Below are positions 1 through 6,675 of a stretch of DNA of 18,632 nt, one piece after another; position 1 is the first letter of the stretch; each line of letters begins with the position of its first letter. The stretch comes from Paracoccaceae bacterium (lineage in GTDB: Bacteria; Pseudomonadota; Alphaproteobacteria; Rhodobacterales; Rhodobacteraceae). Made by a program: the position numbers and the translations under genes. The notes beneath the pieces were generated by a model. That model was not told the origin of the DNA. It did not search any database and was given only the letters and a program-made list of their open reading frames with translations. Location of the stretch: NCBI GenBank assembly GCA_007131945.1, contig SLPP01000337.1, positions 1 to 18,632 on the forward strand, given 5' to 3'.

Positions 1-227
1 CGCGCTACTCGAACCCGGAACTGGACGAGAAGATCCGCTCGCTGGCGACGATGACCGAGCTCGCCACCCGCGACCAGGTCATCGCCGAGATCTGGGAGAC
101 GGTGATGGAGGAGCGGATCTTCCTCAACGTGCACAACCAGATGCTGGCCTATGCGATGCGCGACGGCATCAACCTGGAAGTGCATCCGGAGAACCAGCCG
201 CGGATGACCACGGTCACCTTCGACTGA
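1..227 (+). CDS. ABC transporter solute-binding protein, family 5, C-terminal fragment
   Basis: Only the last 74 codons are inside the window; the frame is open from base 3 to TGA at 225-227. The tail begins RYSNPELDEKI and ends NQPRMTTVTFD. This matches the C-terminal lobe of periplasmic peptide-binding proteins (SBP family 5, DppA/OppA type), where 'YSNPE(L/V)D' followed by a helix and a final beta strand is typical. Four genes for the rest of a Dpp/Opp-type importer follow on the same strand, which supports the call. The protein would bind the substrate in the periplasm and deliver it to the permeases. The signal peptide and binding pocket lie outside the window, so the substrate cannot be inferred. 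Confidence 0.85.
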   Translation, partial: RYSNPELDEKIRSLATMTELATRDQVIAEIWETVMEERIFLNVHNQMLAYAMRDGINLEVHPENQPRMTTVTFD

Positions 228-243
228 TCCCGGCCTGACCCTG

Positions 244-274
244 GCGCCCGCGCGGGGCTTGTCCGCGCGGGCGC
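244..274 (+). promoter_or_regulatory. Intercistronic stem-loop between binding-protein and permease genes
   Basis: A perfect 12-bp inverted repeat (244-255 with 263-274, arms GCGCCCGCGCGG and its complement) encloses a 7-nt loop and starts 17 nt after the binding-protein stop codon. No T-run follows, so it is not a classical terminator. In ABC importer operons such hairpins often protect the 3' end of the binding-protein mRNA or attenuate read-through, which gives more binding protein than permease. That role is inferred here. Confidence 0.6.
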
Positions 275-334
275 ATCGCTCTAATGCAGCAAGCCTGACC
301 TGATCGCCAGAGATCGCCCAGGGGGTCGCCGCCG

Positions 335-1321
335 ATGCTCGCCTTCATCATCCGCCGGCTCTTCCAGTCCGTCATCGTCATGCTGGCGGTGGCGCTGGTG
401 TCGTTCTCGCTCTTCCGCTTCGTCGGCGACCCGATCGTGTCGATGGTCGGGCAGGAGGCGACGCTGGCCGAGCGCGAGGCGCTGCGCGAGGCGCTGGGGC
501 TGAACGATCCCTTTGTCGTGCAGTTCTGGAACTTCATCGCCCGCGCCGTGCAGGGCGATTTCGGCATCTCCTACCGGCTGCAGCAACCGGTGATGGAGCT
601 GATCCTGTCGCGGCTGCCGGCGACGCTGGAACTGGCGTTGATCTCGGGCTTCTTCGCCTTCGTGCTCGGTGTCGGTTTCGGCGTCTACACCGCGCTCAGG
701 CGGCGGGGATGGCTGTCGAACGCGATCATGACCGCCTCGCTGATCGGCGTCTCGCTGCCCACCTTCCTGATCGGCGTGCTCCTGATCTGGGTCTTCGCGG
801 TCGAACTGCAATGGCTGCCCTCCTTCGGGCGCGGCGAGACGGTGCGGCTGAACGACTGGTGGACCACCGGGTTTCTCACCCCCTCGGGGCGGGCCTCGCT
901 CGTCCTGCCGGCGATCACTCTCGGGCTTTACCAGATGACGCTGATCATGCGGCTGGTGCGCGCCGAGATGCTGGAAGTTCTGCGCACCGACTACATAAAG
1001 TTCGCCCGCGCCCGGGGCCTGACCAACCGCGCGGTGCATTTCGGCCATGCGCTGAAGAACACGATGGTTCCGGTGATCACCATCACCGGCCTGCAACTGG
1101 GCTCGATCATCGCCTTCGCCATCATCACCGAGACGGTCTTCCAGTGGCCCGGCGTCGGCGCGCTCTTCATCCGCTCGGTGCAGGCGGTCGACGTGCCGGT
1201 GATGGCGGCCTACCTGATGCTGATCGCGCTGATCTTCGTGATCATCAACCTGATCGTCGATCTGCTTTACTACGTCGTCGATCCGCGTCTGCGCGTCGGC
1301 CGGGCGCATATGCGGCATTGA
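335..1321 (+). CDS. Peptide-type ABC transporter permease, DppB-like
   Basis: This 328-aa protein is an inner-membrane permease of the DppB/OppB family (binding-protein-dependent transport inner membrane component). It starts with an N-terminal helix (about 9-30) and a periplasmic region (about 31-97). The core of five helices includes 'GVSLPTFLIGVLLIWVF' (about 138-154). The EAA loop that contacts the ATPase lies at about 209-246 and contains RAEMLEVLRTDYIKFARARG. The length matches the family. The start ATG at 335 gives the usual MLAFIIRRL opening. Its stop overlaps the Shine-Dalgarno of the next gene, so the two are probably translationally linked. It would pair with the DppC-like permease to form the channel. 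The substrate is unknown. Confidence 0.93.
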   Translation: MLAFIIRRLFQSVIVMLAVALVSFSLFRFVGDPIVSMVGQEATLAEREALREALGLNDPFVVQFWNFIARAVQGDFGISYRLQQPVMELILSRLPATLELALISGFFAFVLGVGFGVYTALRRRGWLSNAIMTASLIGVSLPTFLIGVLLIWVFAVELQWLPSFGRGETVRLNDWWTTGFLTPSGRASLVLPAITLGLYQMTLIMRLVRAEMLEVLRTDYIKFARARGLTNRAVHFGHALKNTMVPVITITGLQLGSIIAFAIITETVFQWPGVGALFIRSVQAVDVPVMAAYLMLIALIFVIINLIVDLLYYVVDPRLRVGRAHMRH

Positions 1322-1331
1322 GGAAAACGCG

Positions 1332-2288
1332 ATGAGCAAGCCGGACACGTTACCGCCCGATGCCCCGCGCCCGCGCTCCTGGCTCTGGCGCGCCTGGGAC
1401 AGCGACGTCGCCTATTCCTTCCGCACCTCGCCGGTCGCCATCGTCGCCGGGCTGGTCGCGGTGATCATCATCGTCATGGCCGCACTCGCCCCGTTCATCG
1501 CGCCTTACAACCCCTACGACCCGGCACAGCTGAACCTGATGGACGGCTTCACCCCGCCGATGGAGCCCAACGCCTTCACCGGCAATGTCTACTGGCTCGG
1601 CACCGACAACCAGGGCCGCGACGTCTTCTCGACCATCCTCTACGGGGCGCGCATCTCGCTCTTCGTCGGCTTCTCGGCGGTGCTGTTCGCGATGGTGCTG
1701 GGGATCACGCTGGGGCTGATCGCGGGCTATCGCGGCGGCTGGGTCGACAGCTTGCTGATGCGGGTCGCCGACGTGCAGCTTTCCTTCCCCTCGATCCTGA
1801 TCGCGCTCCTGATCTTCGGCGTCGCGCGAGGCTTCATCCCGCCCGCCTATCGCGAGACGATGGCGATCTGGGTGCTGATCGTCGCCATCGGGCTGTCCGA
1901 CTGGGTGCAGTATGCCCGCGTTGTGCGCGGCGCGACGATGGTCGAGAAGGGCAAGGAATACGTCCAGGCGGCTCGGGTGATCGGCGCGCATCCGGTCAAG
2001 ATCCTGGTCCGCCACATCCTGCCCAACGTCATGGGGCCGGTGCTGGTCATCGCCACGATCGGGCTGGCGCTGGCGATCATCGCCGAGGCCACGCTGTCCT
2101 TCCTCGGCGTCGGCGTGCCGCCAACGCAACCCTCGCTGGGCACGCTCATTCGCATCGGGCAGCAATACCTCTTCTCGGGCGAGTGGTGGATCCTCCTCTT
2201 CCCGTCGATCACCCTTCTGGCGCTGGCCTTGGCCGTCAACCTCTTGGGCGACTGGCTGCGCGACGCATTGAACCCGAGGCTGCGCTGA
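1332..2288 (+). CDS. Peptide-type ABC transporter permease, DppC-like
   Basis: This 318-aa protein is the second permease of the importer. It has the DppC/OppC layout: a cytoplasmic N-terminus with 'SDVAYSFRTSPVAIVAG', a first helix (about 36-57), the family hallmark LGTDNQGRDVFS (about 89-100), then the five-helix core. The EAA loop contains VVRGATMVEKGKEYVQAARV, and the protein ends DWLRDALNPRLR. An AGGAAAA ribosome-binding site lies about 7 nt before ATG 1332, just after the dppB-like stop at 1321. Its own stop (2286-2288) directly abuts the next ATG (2289). Family membership is clear from the sequence. Which solute it carries is not. Confidence 0.93.
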   Translation: MSKPDTLPPDAPRPRSWLWRAWDSDVAYSFRTSPVAIVAGLVAVIIIVMAALAPFIAPYNPYDPAQLNLMDGFTPPMEPNAFTGNVYWLGTDNQGRDVFSTILYGARISLFVGFSAVLFAMVLGITLGLIAGYRGGWVDSLLMRVADVQLSFPSILIALLIFGVARGFIPPAYRETMAIWVLIVAIGLSDWVQYARVVRGATMVEKGKEYVQAARVIGAHPVKILVRHILPNVMGPVLVIATIGLALAIIAEATLSFLGVGVPPTQPSLGTLIRIGQQYLFSGEWWILLFPSITLLALALAVNLLGDWLRDALNPRLR

Positions 2289-3275
2289 ATGCCCGAACCG
2301 CTCCTGTCCGTTCGCGACCTCGTCGTGGAATTCCCCACGCGTCGGGGCGTCCTGCGCGCCATCGACAAGGTATCCTTCGACATCGCCGAGGGCGAGGTCC
2401 TGGGCATGGTCGGTGAATCCGGCGCCGGCAAGTCGATAACCGGCGCGGCGATCATCGGCCTGATCGAGCCGCCGGGCCGCATTGCCGGGGGCGAGATCCG
2501 GCTCAAGGGCGAGCGGATCGACAGCCTTTCCCCCGAGACGATGCGACGGGTGCGCGGGCGGCGGATCGGCATGGTCTTTCAGGACCCGCTGACCTCGCTC
2601 AATCCGCTCTATACCGTCGCGCAGCAGCTGATCGAGACGATCCGAACGCATCTGGATGTGTCAGACAAGGAGGCGCGCGCGCGGGCCGTGGCGCTGCTGG
2701 ACCGCGTCGGCATCCCGGCGGCGGCGCGGCGGATCGACGACTATCCGCACCATTTCTCGGGGGGCATGCGGCAGCGGGTGGTGATCGCGCTCGCGCTCTG
2801 CGCCGAACCGGAACTGGTCATTGCCGACGAGCCGACGACGGCGCTGGATGTGAGCGTGCAGGCGCAGATCATCGACGTGCTGAAGGAGATCTGCGCCGAG
2901 CGCGGCGCATCGGTGATGCTGATCACCCACGACATGGGCGTGATCGCCGAGACCGCGGATCGCGTCGCCGTGCTCTATGCCGGGCGGCTGGCCGAGATCG
3001 GCCCCGTGCGCGACGTGATCCAGGCGGCCGAGCATCCCTATACGCAGGGGCTGATGGGCTCGATCCCGACGCTGGCGCAGGAACACGACCGGCTGGTGCA
3101 GATCCCGGGCTCGATGCCGCGGCTGAACGCCATCCCACCCGGCTGCGCCTTCAACCCGCGCTGCGAGCAGGCGTTCGAGCGCTGCTTCCGCGACCGGCCC
3201 GAGCCCCTGCCGCGCGGCGGCGGGCGGCAGGTCGCCTGCTGGCTCTATGACCGCGCGGGGGTGGCGCATGGCTGA
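2289..3275 (+). CDS. Peptide-type ABC transporter ATP-binding protein, DppD-like
   Basis: This 328-aa protein is one of two ATPases that power the importer at the cytoplasmic face. It has Walker A GESGAGKS (42-49), a Q-loop in MVFQDPLTSLNP, the ABC signature FSGGMRQR (156-163), Walker B LVIADEP (176-182) and the switch His in LITHD (214). The C-terminal oligopeptide-transporter extension carries C286, C292, C299 and C317. Such cysteine sets in OppD/DppD relatives can hold an iron-sulfur cluster. The residue after the Walker A GKS is Ile rather than the usual Thr, which is conservative. There is no gap from the upstream permease, and it overlaps the next ATPase gene by 8 bp. Confidence 0.93.
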   Translation: MPEPLLSVRDLVVEFPTRRGVLRAIDKVSFDIAEGEVLGMVGESGAGKSITGAAIIGLIEPPGRIAGGEIRLKGERIDSLSPETMRRVRGRRIGMVFQDPLTSLNPLYTVAQQLIETIRTHLDVSDKEARARAVALLDRVGIPAAARRIDDYPHHFSGGMRQRVVIALALCAEPELVIADEPTTALDVSVQAQIIDVLKEICAERGASVMLITHDMGVIAETADRVAVLYAGRLAEIGPVRDVIQAAEHPYTQGLMGSIPTLAQEHDRLVQIPGSMPRLNAIPPGCAFNPRCEQAFERCFRDRPEPLPRGGGRQVACWLYDRAGVAHG

Positions 3276-4257
3276 GCCGCTGCTCAAGGTCGAGGGGCTG
3301 ACCCGCTATTTCGACGTCTCGAAACCCTGGCTGAACCGGGTGATCGAGCGCGAGGCGAAGCAGTGGCTCACCGCCACCGCCGATGTCAGCTTCGAGATCG
3401 CGCGCGGCGAGACCTTCGCGCTGGTCGGCGAATCGGGGTCGGGCAAGTCAACCATCGCCAAGATGATCGTGGGTCTCCTGGAGCCCTCGGCCGGGCGGAT
3501 CGTCTTCGACGGGCAGGAGATGGACTTCGCCTCGGGGCGCGAGATGCGGGCCCTGCGCAAGCGGTTCCAGATGATCTTCCAGGACCCGTTCGCGAGCCTC
3601 AACCCGCGCTGGCGGGTGGGCGACATCATCGCCGAGCCGATCCGCACCTTCGGGCTGATGTCGGGCGCCGAGGTCGGCCGCGAGGTCGGGCGGCTTCTGG
3701 AGGTGGTGGGGCTCGGCGCGGCGGATGCGTTGAAATTCCCGCACGAATTCTCGGGCGGGCAGCGGCAGCGGATCGCGATCGCCCGCGCGCTTTCCTCGAA
3801 GCCCGAATTCATCGTCTGCGACGAGCCGACCTCGGCGCTGGACGTGAGCGTGCAGGCGCAGATCCTCAACCTGATGCGCGACCTGCAGGACGAGTTCGGC
3901 CTGACCTACCTGCTCATCAGCCACGACCTGAGCGTCGTGCGGCACATGTCGAACCGGATCGGGGTCCTCTATCTCGGCCGGCTGGTCGAGATCGCCGACG
4001 GCAGGAAGCTCTTCAGCGATCCGGGCCATCCCTACAGCCGGATGCTGCTCGACGCGGTGCCCGACCTGACGCTCTCGGGGCGCCGGCGCCGGCAGGTCGA
4101 GGGCGAGATCCCGAACCCGATCGACCCGCCGCCGGGCTGCGCCTTCCACCCCCGCTGCCCGCATGCCTTCGACCGCTGCCGCGCCGAGATCCCGCAGCCG
4201 AAGCGGCGCGGGACCGGCGAGGTCGCCTGTTTCGCGGTCGAGGAGGGCAAGATCTGA
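3268..4257 (+). CDS. Peptide-type ABC transporter ATP-binding protein, DppF/OppF-like
   Basis: This 329-aa protein is the second ATPase. It has Walker A GESGSGKS (54-61), MIFQDPFASLNPRW (Q-loop), signature FSGGQRQR (161-168), Walker B FIVCDEP (181-187) and the switch His in LISHD (219). The C-terminal extension has the PPGCAFHPRCPHAFDRC pattern (C291, C297, C304, plus C321). The start chosen is ATG 3268, inside the end of the dppD-like gene, because MAEPLLKVEGL matches the family N-terminus and a GGGG ribosome-binding site precedes it. A start at 3247 would add seven unlikely residues. It is the last gene of the importer operon. Confidence 0.93.
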   Translation: MAEPLLKVEGLTRYFDVSKPWLNRVIEREAKQWLTATADVSFEIARGETFALVGESGSGKSTIAKMIVGLLEPSAGRIVFDGQEMDFASGREMRALRKRFQMIFQDPFASLNPRWRVGDIIAEPIRTFGLMSGAEVGREVGRLLEVVGLGAADALKFPHEFSGGQRQRIAIARALSSKPEFIVCDEPTSALDVSVQAQILNLMRDLQDEFGLTYLLISHDLSVVRHMSNRIGVLYLGRLVEIADGRKLFSDPGHPYSRMLLDAVPDLTLSGRRRRQVEGEIPNPIDPPPGCAFHPRCPHAFDRCRAEIPQPKRRGTGEVACFAVEEGKI

Positions 4258-4259
4258 CC

Positions 4260-4300
4260 GGGCATCCGACCGGGGGTACATCGCCGCCACCCGGTTGCCC
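4260..4300 (+). terminator. Bulged hairpin just after the importer operon
   Basis: Immediately after the DppF-like stop, GGGCA (4260-4264) and ACCGGG (4269-4274) can pair with CCCGGT (4290-4295) and TGCCC (4296-4300). This gives an 11-bp two-part stem with a 4-nt bulge. There is no T-run, so it may work as a Rho-dependent end or an mRNA stabiliser. The rest of the 176-bp gap between these convergent genes is AT-rich for this genome. It also holds a small TGGAAA-N5-TTTCCA dyad (4349-4365). Confidence 0.4.
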
Positions 4301-4389
4301 GCACGGACTTGCCTTGCAGCAGCCGGAAAATGCTTTCGTTCGGGTTAATGGAAATCTTCTTTCCACATGATTTCAATGATTTGGCGAAA

Positions 4390-4405
4390 GGTCCACGCGT
4401 GGACC
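4390..4405. repeat. 16-bp perfect palindrome between convergent genes
   Basis: GGTCCACGCGTGGACC is an exact palindrome centred on an MluI-type ACGCGT core, 28 bp past the end of the minus-strand regulator gene. It could be a protein-binding site or the base of a terminator hairpin for the regulator gene. Nothing else identifies it. Confidence 0.45.
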
Positions 4406-4433
4406 GCCGGTCCTTTCCTGCCCGCGGCGCGGC

Positions 4434-5138
4434 TCAGACGATGCGGATCGCCTTGCGGTCGATGGCCAGCATGTAGCCCTGCCGCGCGATGTTGCGCACC
4501 AGAAGCTCGCTCACGATCTGGTTGCCGAGGCTGTCGCGCAGCCGCTTGATGCGCATCGCGCCCGAGGCCTCGTCGCAATCGGCGGCGTCGCGGCCGCTGA
4601 TCACCGCCTCGATCTGCGCGCCCGAAAGGATGTCGCCGTCCATCCGCGCCTCGGCCAGCACCGCGAGCGTCTCGACCGCCGCCTCGGTCAGGGCGAATTC
4701 CATGTCGTTGAGCGCCACCTTGCGCTCGGCCCGGTTGACGACCAGCGACGAGACCTGGATGCCGGCGCGTTCGAGCTGCGCCAGCCGCCGGTTGAGCGTG
4801 ATCAGCACGAGGATCACCACGAGCGCGGTAATCAGGAGCCCGCTGGCGAAGACCATCAGCACGAAGATCACCATCCGGTACGAGCGTAGCGTCTCGGCGA
4901 AGGCGGTGCCCGACAGCGCCAGAATCTCCAGAAGCTTGATCTCGGCCTGGCCGGTCAGGTCGGCATTCTCGACGAAGATCCGCTCGACTCGCGCGTTGAA
5001 CGCCCCGGCATCGGGCAGGTTGGCGAACAAGAGCGCCGCCGTCCCCGCCAGCACGACGACGATGGCGACGAAGCCCCAGATCACGGCGCGCGAGGCGGTG
5101 CGCGTCAGGTCAGTAGCGGAGGAAGAACCGTCCTGCAT
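4434..5138 (-). CDS. Membrane-anchored regulator with C-terminal winged-helix domain
   Basis: This is a 234-aa protein. It has a short cytoplasmic N-terminus, membrane helix 1 (about 18-40), a periplasmic loop of about 47 residues (41-87), helix 2 (about 88-114) and a basic linker NRRLAQLERAG. The C-terminal domain (about 133-234) follows the OmpR/PhoB winged-helix pattern: a beta strand with ALTEAAVETLAVLAEA, a recognition-helix region MRIKRLRDSLGNQ (195-207), and the wing hairpin LVRNIARQGYMLAID. It should sense something in the membrane or periplasm and bind DNA directly. In ToxR/CadC-type regulators the DNA-binding domain is N-terminal and followed by one helix, so the order is reversed here. 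ATG 5138 is preceded by GAGGAG at good spacing. The start overlaps the upstream secreted-protein gene by 29 bp, so they form one operon. Target genes are unknown; the divergent paralogue genes are obvious candidates. Confidence 0.8.
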   Translation of the reverse strand: MQDGSSSATDLTRTASRAVIWGFVAIVVVLAGTAALLFANLPDAGAFNARVERIFVENADLTGQAEIKLLEILALSGTAFAETLRSYRMVIFVLMVFASGLLITALVVILVLITLNRRLAQLERAGIQVSSLVVNRAERKVALNDMEFALTEAAVETLAVLAEARMDGDILSGAQIEAVISGRDAADCDEASGAMRIKRLRDSLGNQIVSELLVRNIARQGYMLAIDRKAIRIV

Positions 5139-5403
5139 TCTCTCTCCTCGACTCGAGCCCCTCGGGCCCGAATGTGGACATGATCTGCAGGAGAATCCAG
5201 CCATCCCGTTCCAGCCTTGGGGAAAGATGCGCGGCCGCGGCGCGGGCGTCGCCGCAGGCCGATGCAGGCAGTTCGGCCACCCCGTAATGCAGCCGCAACG
5301 GGTTGTCCTGCTTGGCCTTGTAGTCTGCATAGCACTGCGCCGCCGCGGGCAGGCCGGCGACAAGCGCGATGACGAGGGCAAGGGCGGGAATGCGCGGTTT
5401 CAT
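5110..5403 (-). CDS. Small secreted protein of unknown function, paired with the regulator
   Basis: This 97-aa protein starts with a clear Sec signal peptide: MKPR, a hydrophobic core ALALVIALVAG, and a likely cut after AAAQ or nearby. The mature part is about 74 residues with two cysteines (C24, C50) that could form one disulfide, and it ends GRFFLRY. There is no lipobox at C24, because Gln precedes it. I do not recognise the family. Its 3' end overlaps the start of the membrane regulator gene by 29 bp. That points to translational coupling, and perhaps to a periplasmic partner for the regulator's loop, as ToxS is for ToxR; this is inference only. The ATG at 5403 is the first in frame that gives a complete signal peptide. 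Confidence 0.75.
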   Translation of the reverse strand: MKPRIPALALVIALVAGLPAAAQCYADYKAKQDNPLRLHYGVAELPASACGDARAAAAHLSPRLERDGWILLQIMSTFGPEGLESRRENAGRFFLRY

Positions 5404-5628
5404 GCCGGCAGCATTGCCCGCGCCTCGCGGATAATCAATATCCTGCGCGTCCGGTTCGTGTGGGGTACAGGCGCTATCGGATAACAGGGCACGACGCTTG
5501 CCCGGCGCGCACGAAGGGTCCAGACTTTGACCTTGTGATTCCGCAGTGCCGGTCACCGTGCCCGTCATGGGCCGCAAGCGCCTCTGGCTGCCCCTCGTGG
5601 CCGGCATCGGCACCGAAAGGACGGACCG
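5404..5628. promoter_or_regulatory. Divergent intergenic region with GATA/TATC dyads
   Basis: These 225 bp must drive the secreted-protein/regulator pair to the left and the first cysteine-rich paralogue to the right. Two symmetric elements stand out against the GC-rich background: GGATA-N5-TATCC (5429-5443), only 26 bp before the minus-strand start, and TATC-G-GATA (5475-5483). A TTGACC hexamer (5527-5532) and a GATTC (GANTC, 5537-5541) lie nearer the plus-strand gene. AAAGGA (5616-5621) is its ribosome-binding site. No convincing -10 element was found on either side. Confidence 0.4.
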
Positions 5629-6378
5629 ATGACACAGGCTATCTCCGGCGTCCCCGCTTCTCGCCCGGCCGGCATCCTGCGACGCGGCAGGCTGCTCGTC
5701 TCGGCCGCCGCCATCGCGCTGGCCGGCATCGCCGCGCCCGGCGGCCCGGCGCGGTCGCAGTCGGCCGACGAGATCCTCGCCTTCATCCTCGGCGCGGCGG
5801 CGGTGGCAGTGATCGTGCGCTCCTTCGAGCAGGACGCCCGCCCCCGGCACCGGCTGGGCGCCGGCAGGCTGCCCGATGCCTGCCTCGAGACGGTGCGGCT
5901 GAATCGGCGCCATATCGACCTCTACCACGCCGGCTGCCTCGGCTGGTACGGGTTCGACCGGTTGCCACGGCGCTGCGAGACGCGGATCCGCACCAATGTC
6001 GGCGTCCGGCGCTACTTTCTCGCGCAATGCCTCTACGAGGCGAATTACCGGCCTGAGCGCGGATGGGTCTCGGGGCCGCCGTTCTGGGACGCGCCGTGGG
6101 TCGCACCCCGTCCCCGCGCCCTGCCGCCGGTCACCACACCGCATCATCGCGAGCGCGACGAGCGCGGCTGGCGCCAGGGCCGGAGCGGACGCGACCACGA
6201 CCGCGGCGGGCGCGGCTGGGACGGGCACGACCGCGACGACCGGAACCGGTGGCGCGACGGGTCCCGGCGCAGCGAAGAGCGTCGCAGCCGGAGCCGGGAC
6301 CGCCGCGGCGAGGAAAGCAGCGACTGGAGCCCTCGTGGCCCCGGCAGCAATGTCGACATCTGGAACGTCGGTCCCTGA
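5629..6378 (+). CDS. Exported protein with four-cysteine twin-repeat core and Arg/Asp-rich tail
   Basis: This 249-aa protein has no family name I can give. The N-terminus has a signal-like segment (LLVSAAAIALAGIAA, cut near ARSQ/SADE about 44). A second short hydrophobic helix follows (about 49-64, ILAFILGAAAVAVIVR). The core (82-141) has cysteines 85, 103, 116 and 134 and reads as two similar units of about 30 residues, each starting LPxxC and containing CL near its end. The tail (about 171-230) is very rich in Arg, Asp, Gly and Ser. About 41 of 59 core residues match the next gene's product, so this is a tandem duplication. AAAGGA lies 7 nt before ATG 5629. It is probably periplasmic or envelope-bound, perhaps with two disulfides. 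The divergent membrane regulator may control it. Confidence 0.75.
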   Translation: MTQAISGVPASRPAGILRRGRLLVSAAAIALAGIAAPGGPARSQSADEILAFILGAAAVAVIVRSFEQDARPRHRLGAGRLPDACLETVRLNRRHIDLYHAGCLGWYGFDRLPRRCETRIRTNVGVRRYFLAQCLYEANYRPERGWVSGPPFWDAPWVAPRPRALPPVTTPHHRERDERGWRQGRSGRDHDRGGRGWDGHDRDDRNRWRDGSRRSEERRSRSRDRRGEESSDWSPRGPGSNVDIWNVGP

Positions 6379-6675
6379 CGCCCGCGCCTCGGACGGCTCG
6401 CGGCGACGAACGGGAGGCGATCGCCGGGCAGCGCCCGCGCGATTCTCCGTGCGCCGCGCGCCGGCCACGACGCGCGCGGCCCTTCGGCAAGGAAGCGCGC
6501 AGGTGGGCGGATATCGGCTAGCAGCGGGAAACCGCGGGGCAATCGGGTGGTTGTTATCGCGTAGCAGTCACCCGTTATTGCCTGTCACGGCCGAGGGGCG
6601 GCAGGCTTATCGCATTGAGGCGCACAACGTGGCTTGCCGTCGCGGCCCAAGCGCCAGAAGCGAAAGGATGAACGC
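6379..6675 (+). other. Intergenic region between the tandem paralogues
   Basis: No gene was found in these 297 bp. The first half is GC-rich with no clear terminator. The second half has a conspicuous AT-richer patch: TTATCGC at 6554-6560 and again at about 6608-6614, and GTTAT at 6553-6557 and 6574-6578 (21 bp apart). TTGTTA (6551-6556) with GTTATT (6574-6579) at 17-bp spacing is a weak promoter candidate for the second paralogue. An AAAGGA ribosome-binding site lies at 6663-6668. Confidence 0.35.

Noticed and set aside
281..1348. Long antisense frame (355 aa) over the first permease gene
   Set aside because: It is rich in D, H, R and Q with no domain pattern and lies opposite a clear permease; typical high-GC antisense frame.
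1350..2651. 433-aa antisense frame across the second permease and first ATPase
   Set aside because: Low-complexity charged composition; it crosses two real genes on the other strand.
3363..4370. 335-aa plus-strand frame within the DppF-like gene
   Set aside because: Another reading frame of the ATPase gene; Arg/Ala/Pro-rich without motifs.
4351..4389. Small AT-rich stretch considered as a promoter
   Set aside because: The flanking genes converge here, so neither needs a promoter, and no spaced -35/-10 pair was found.
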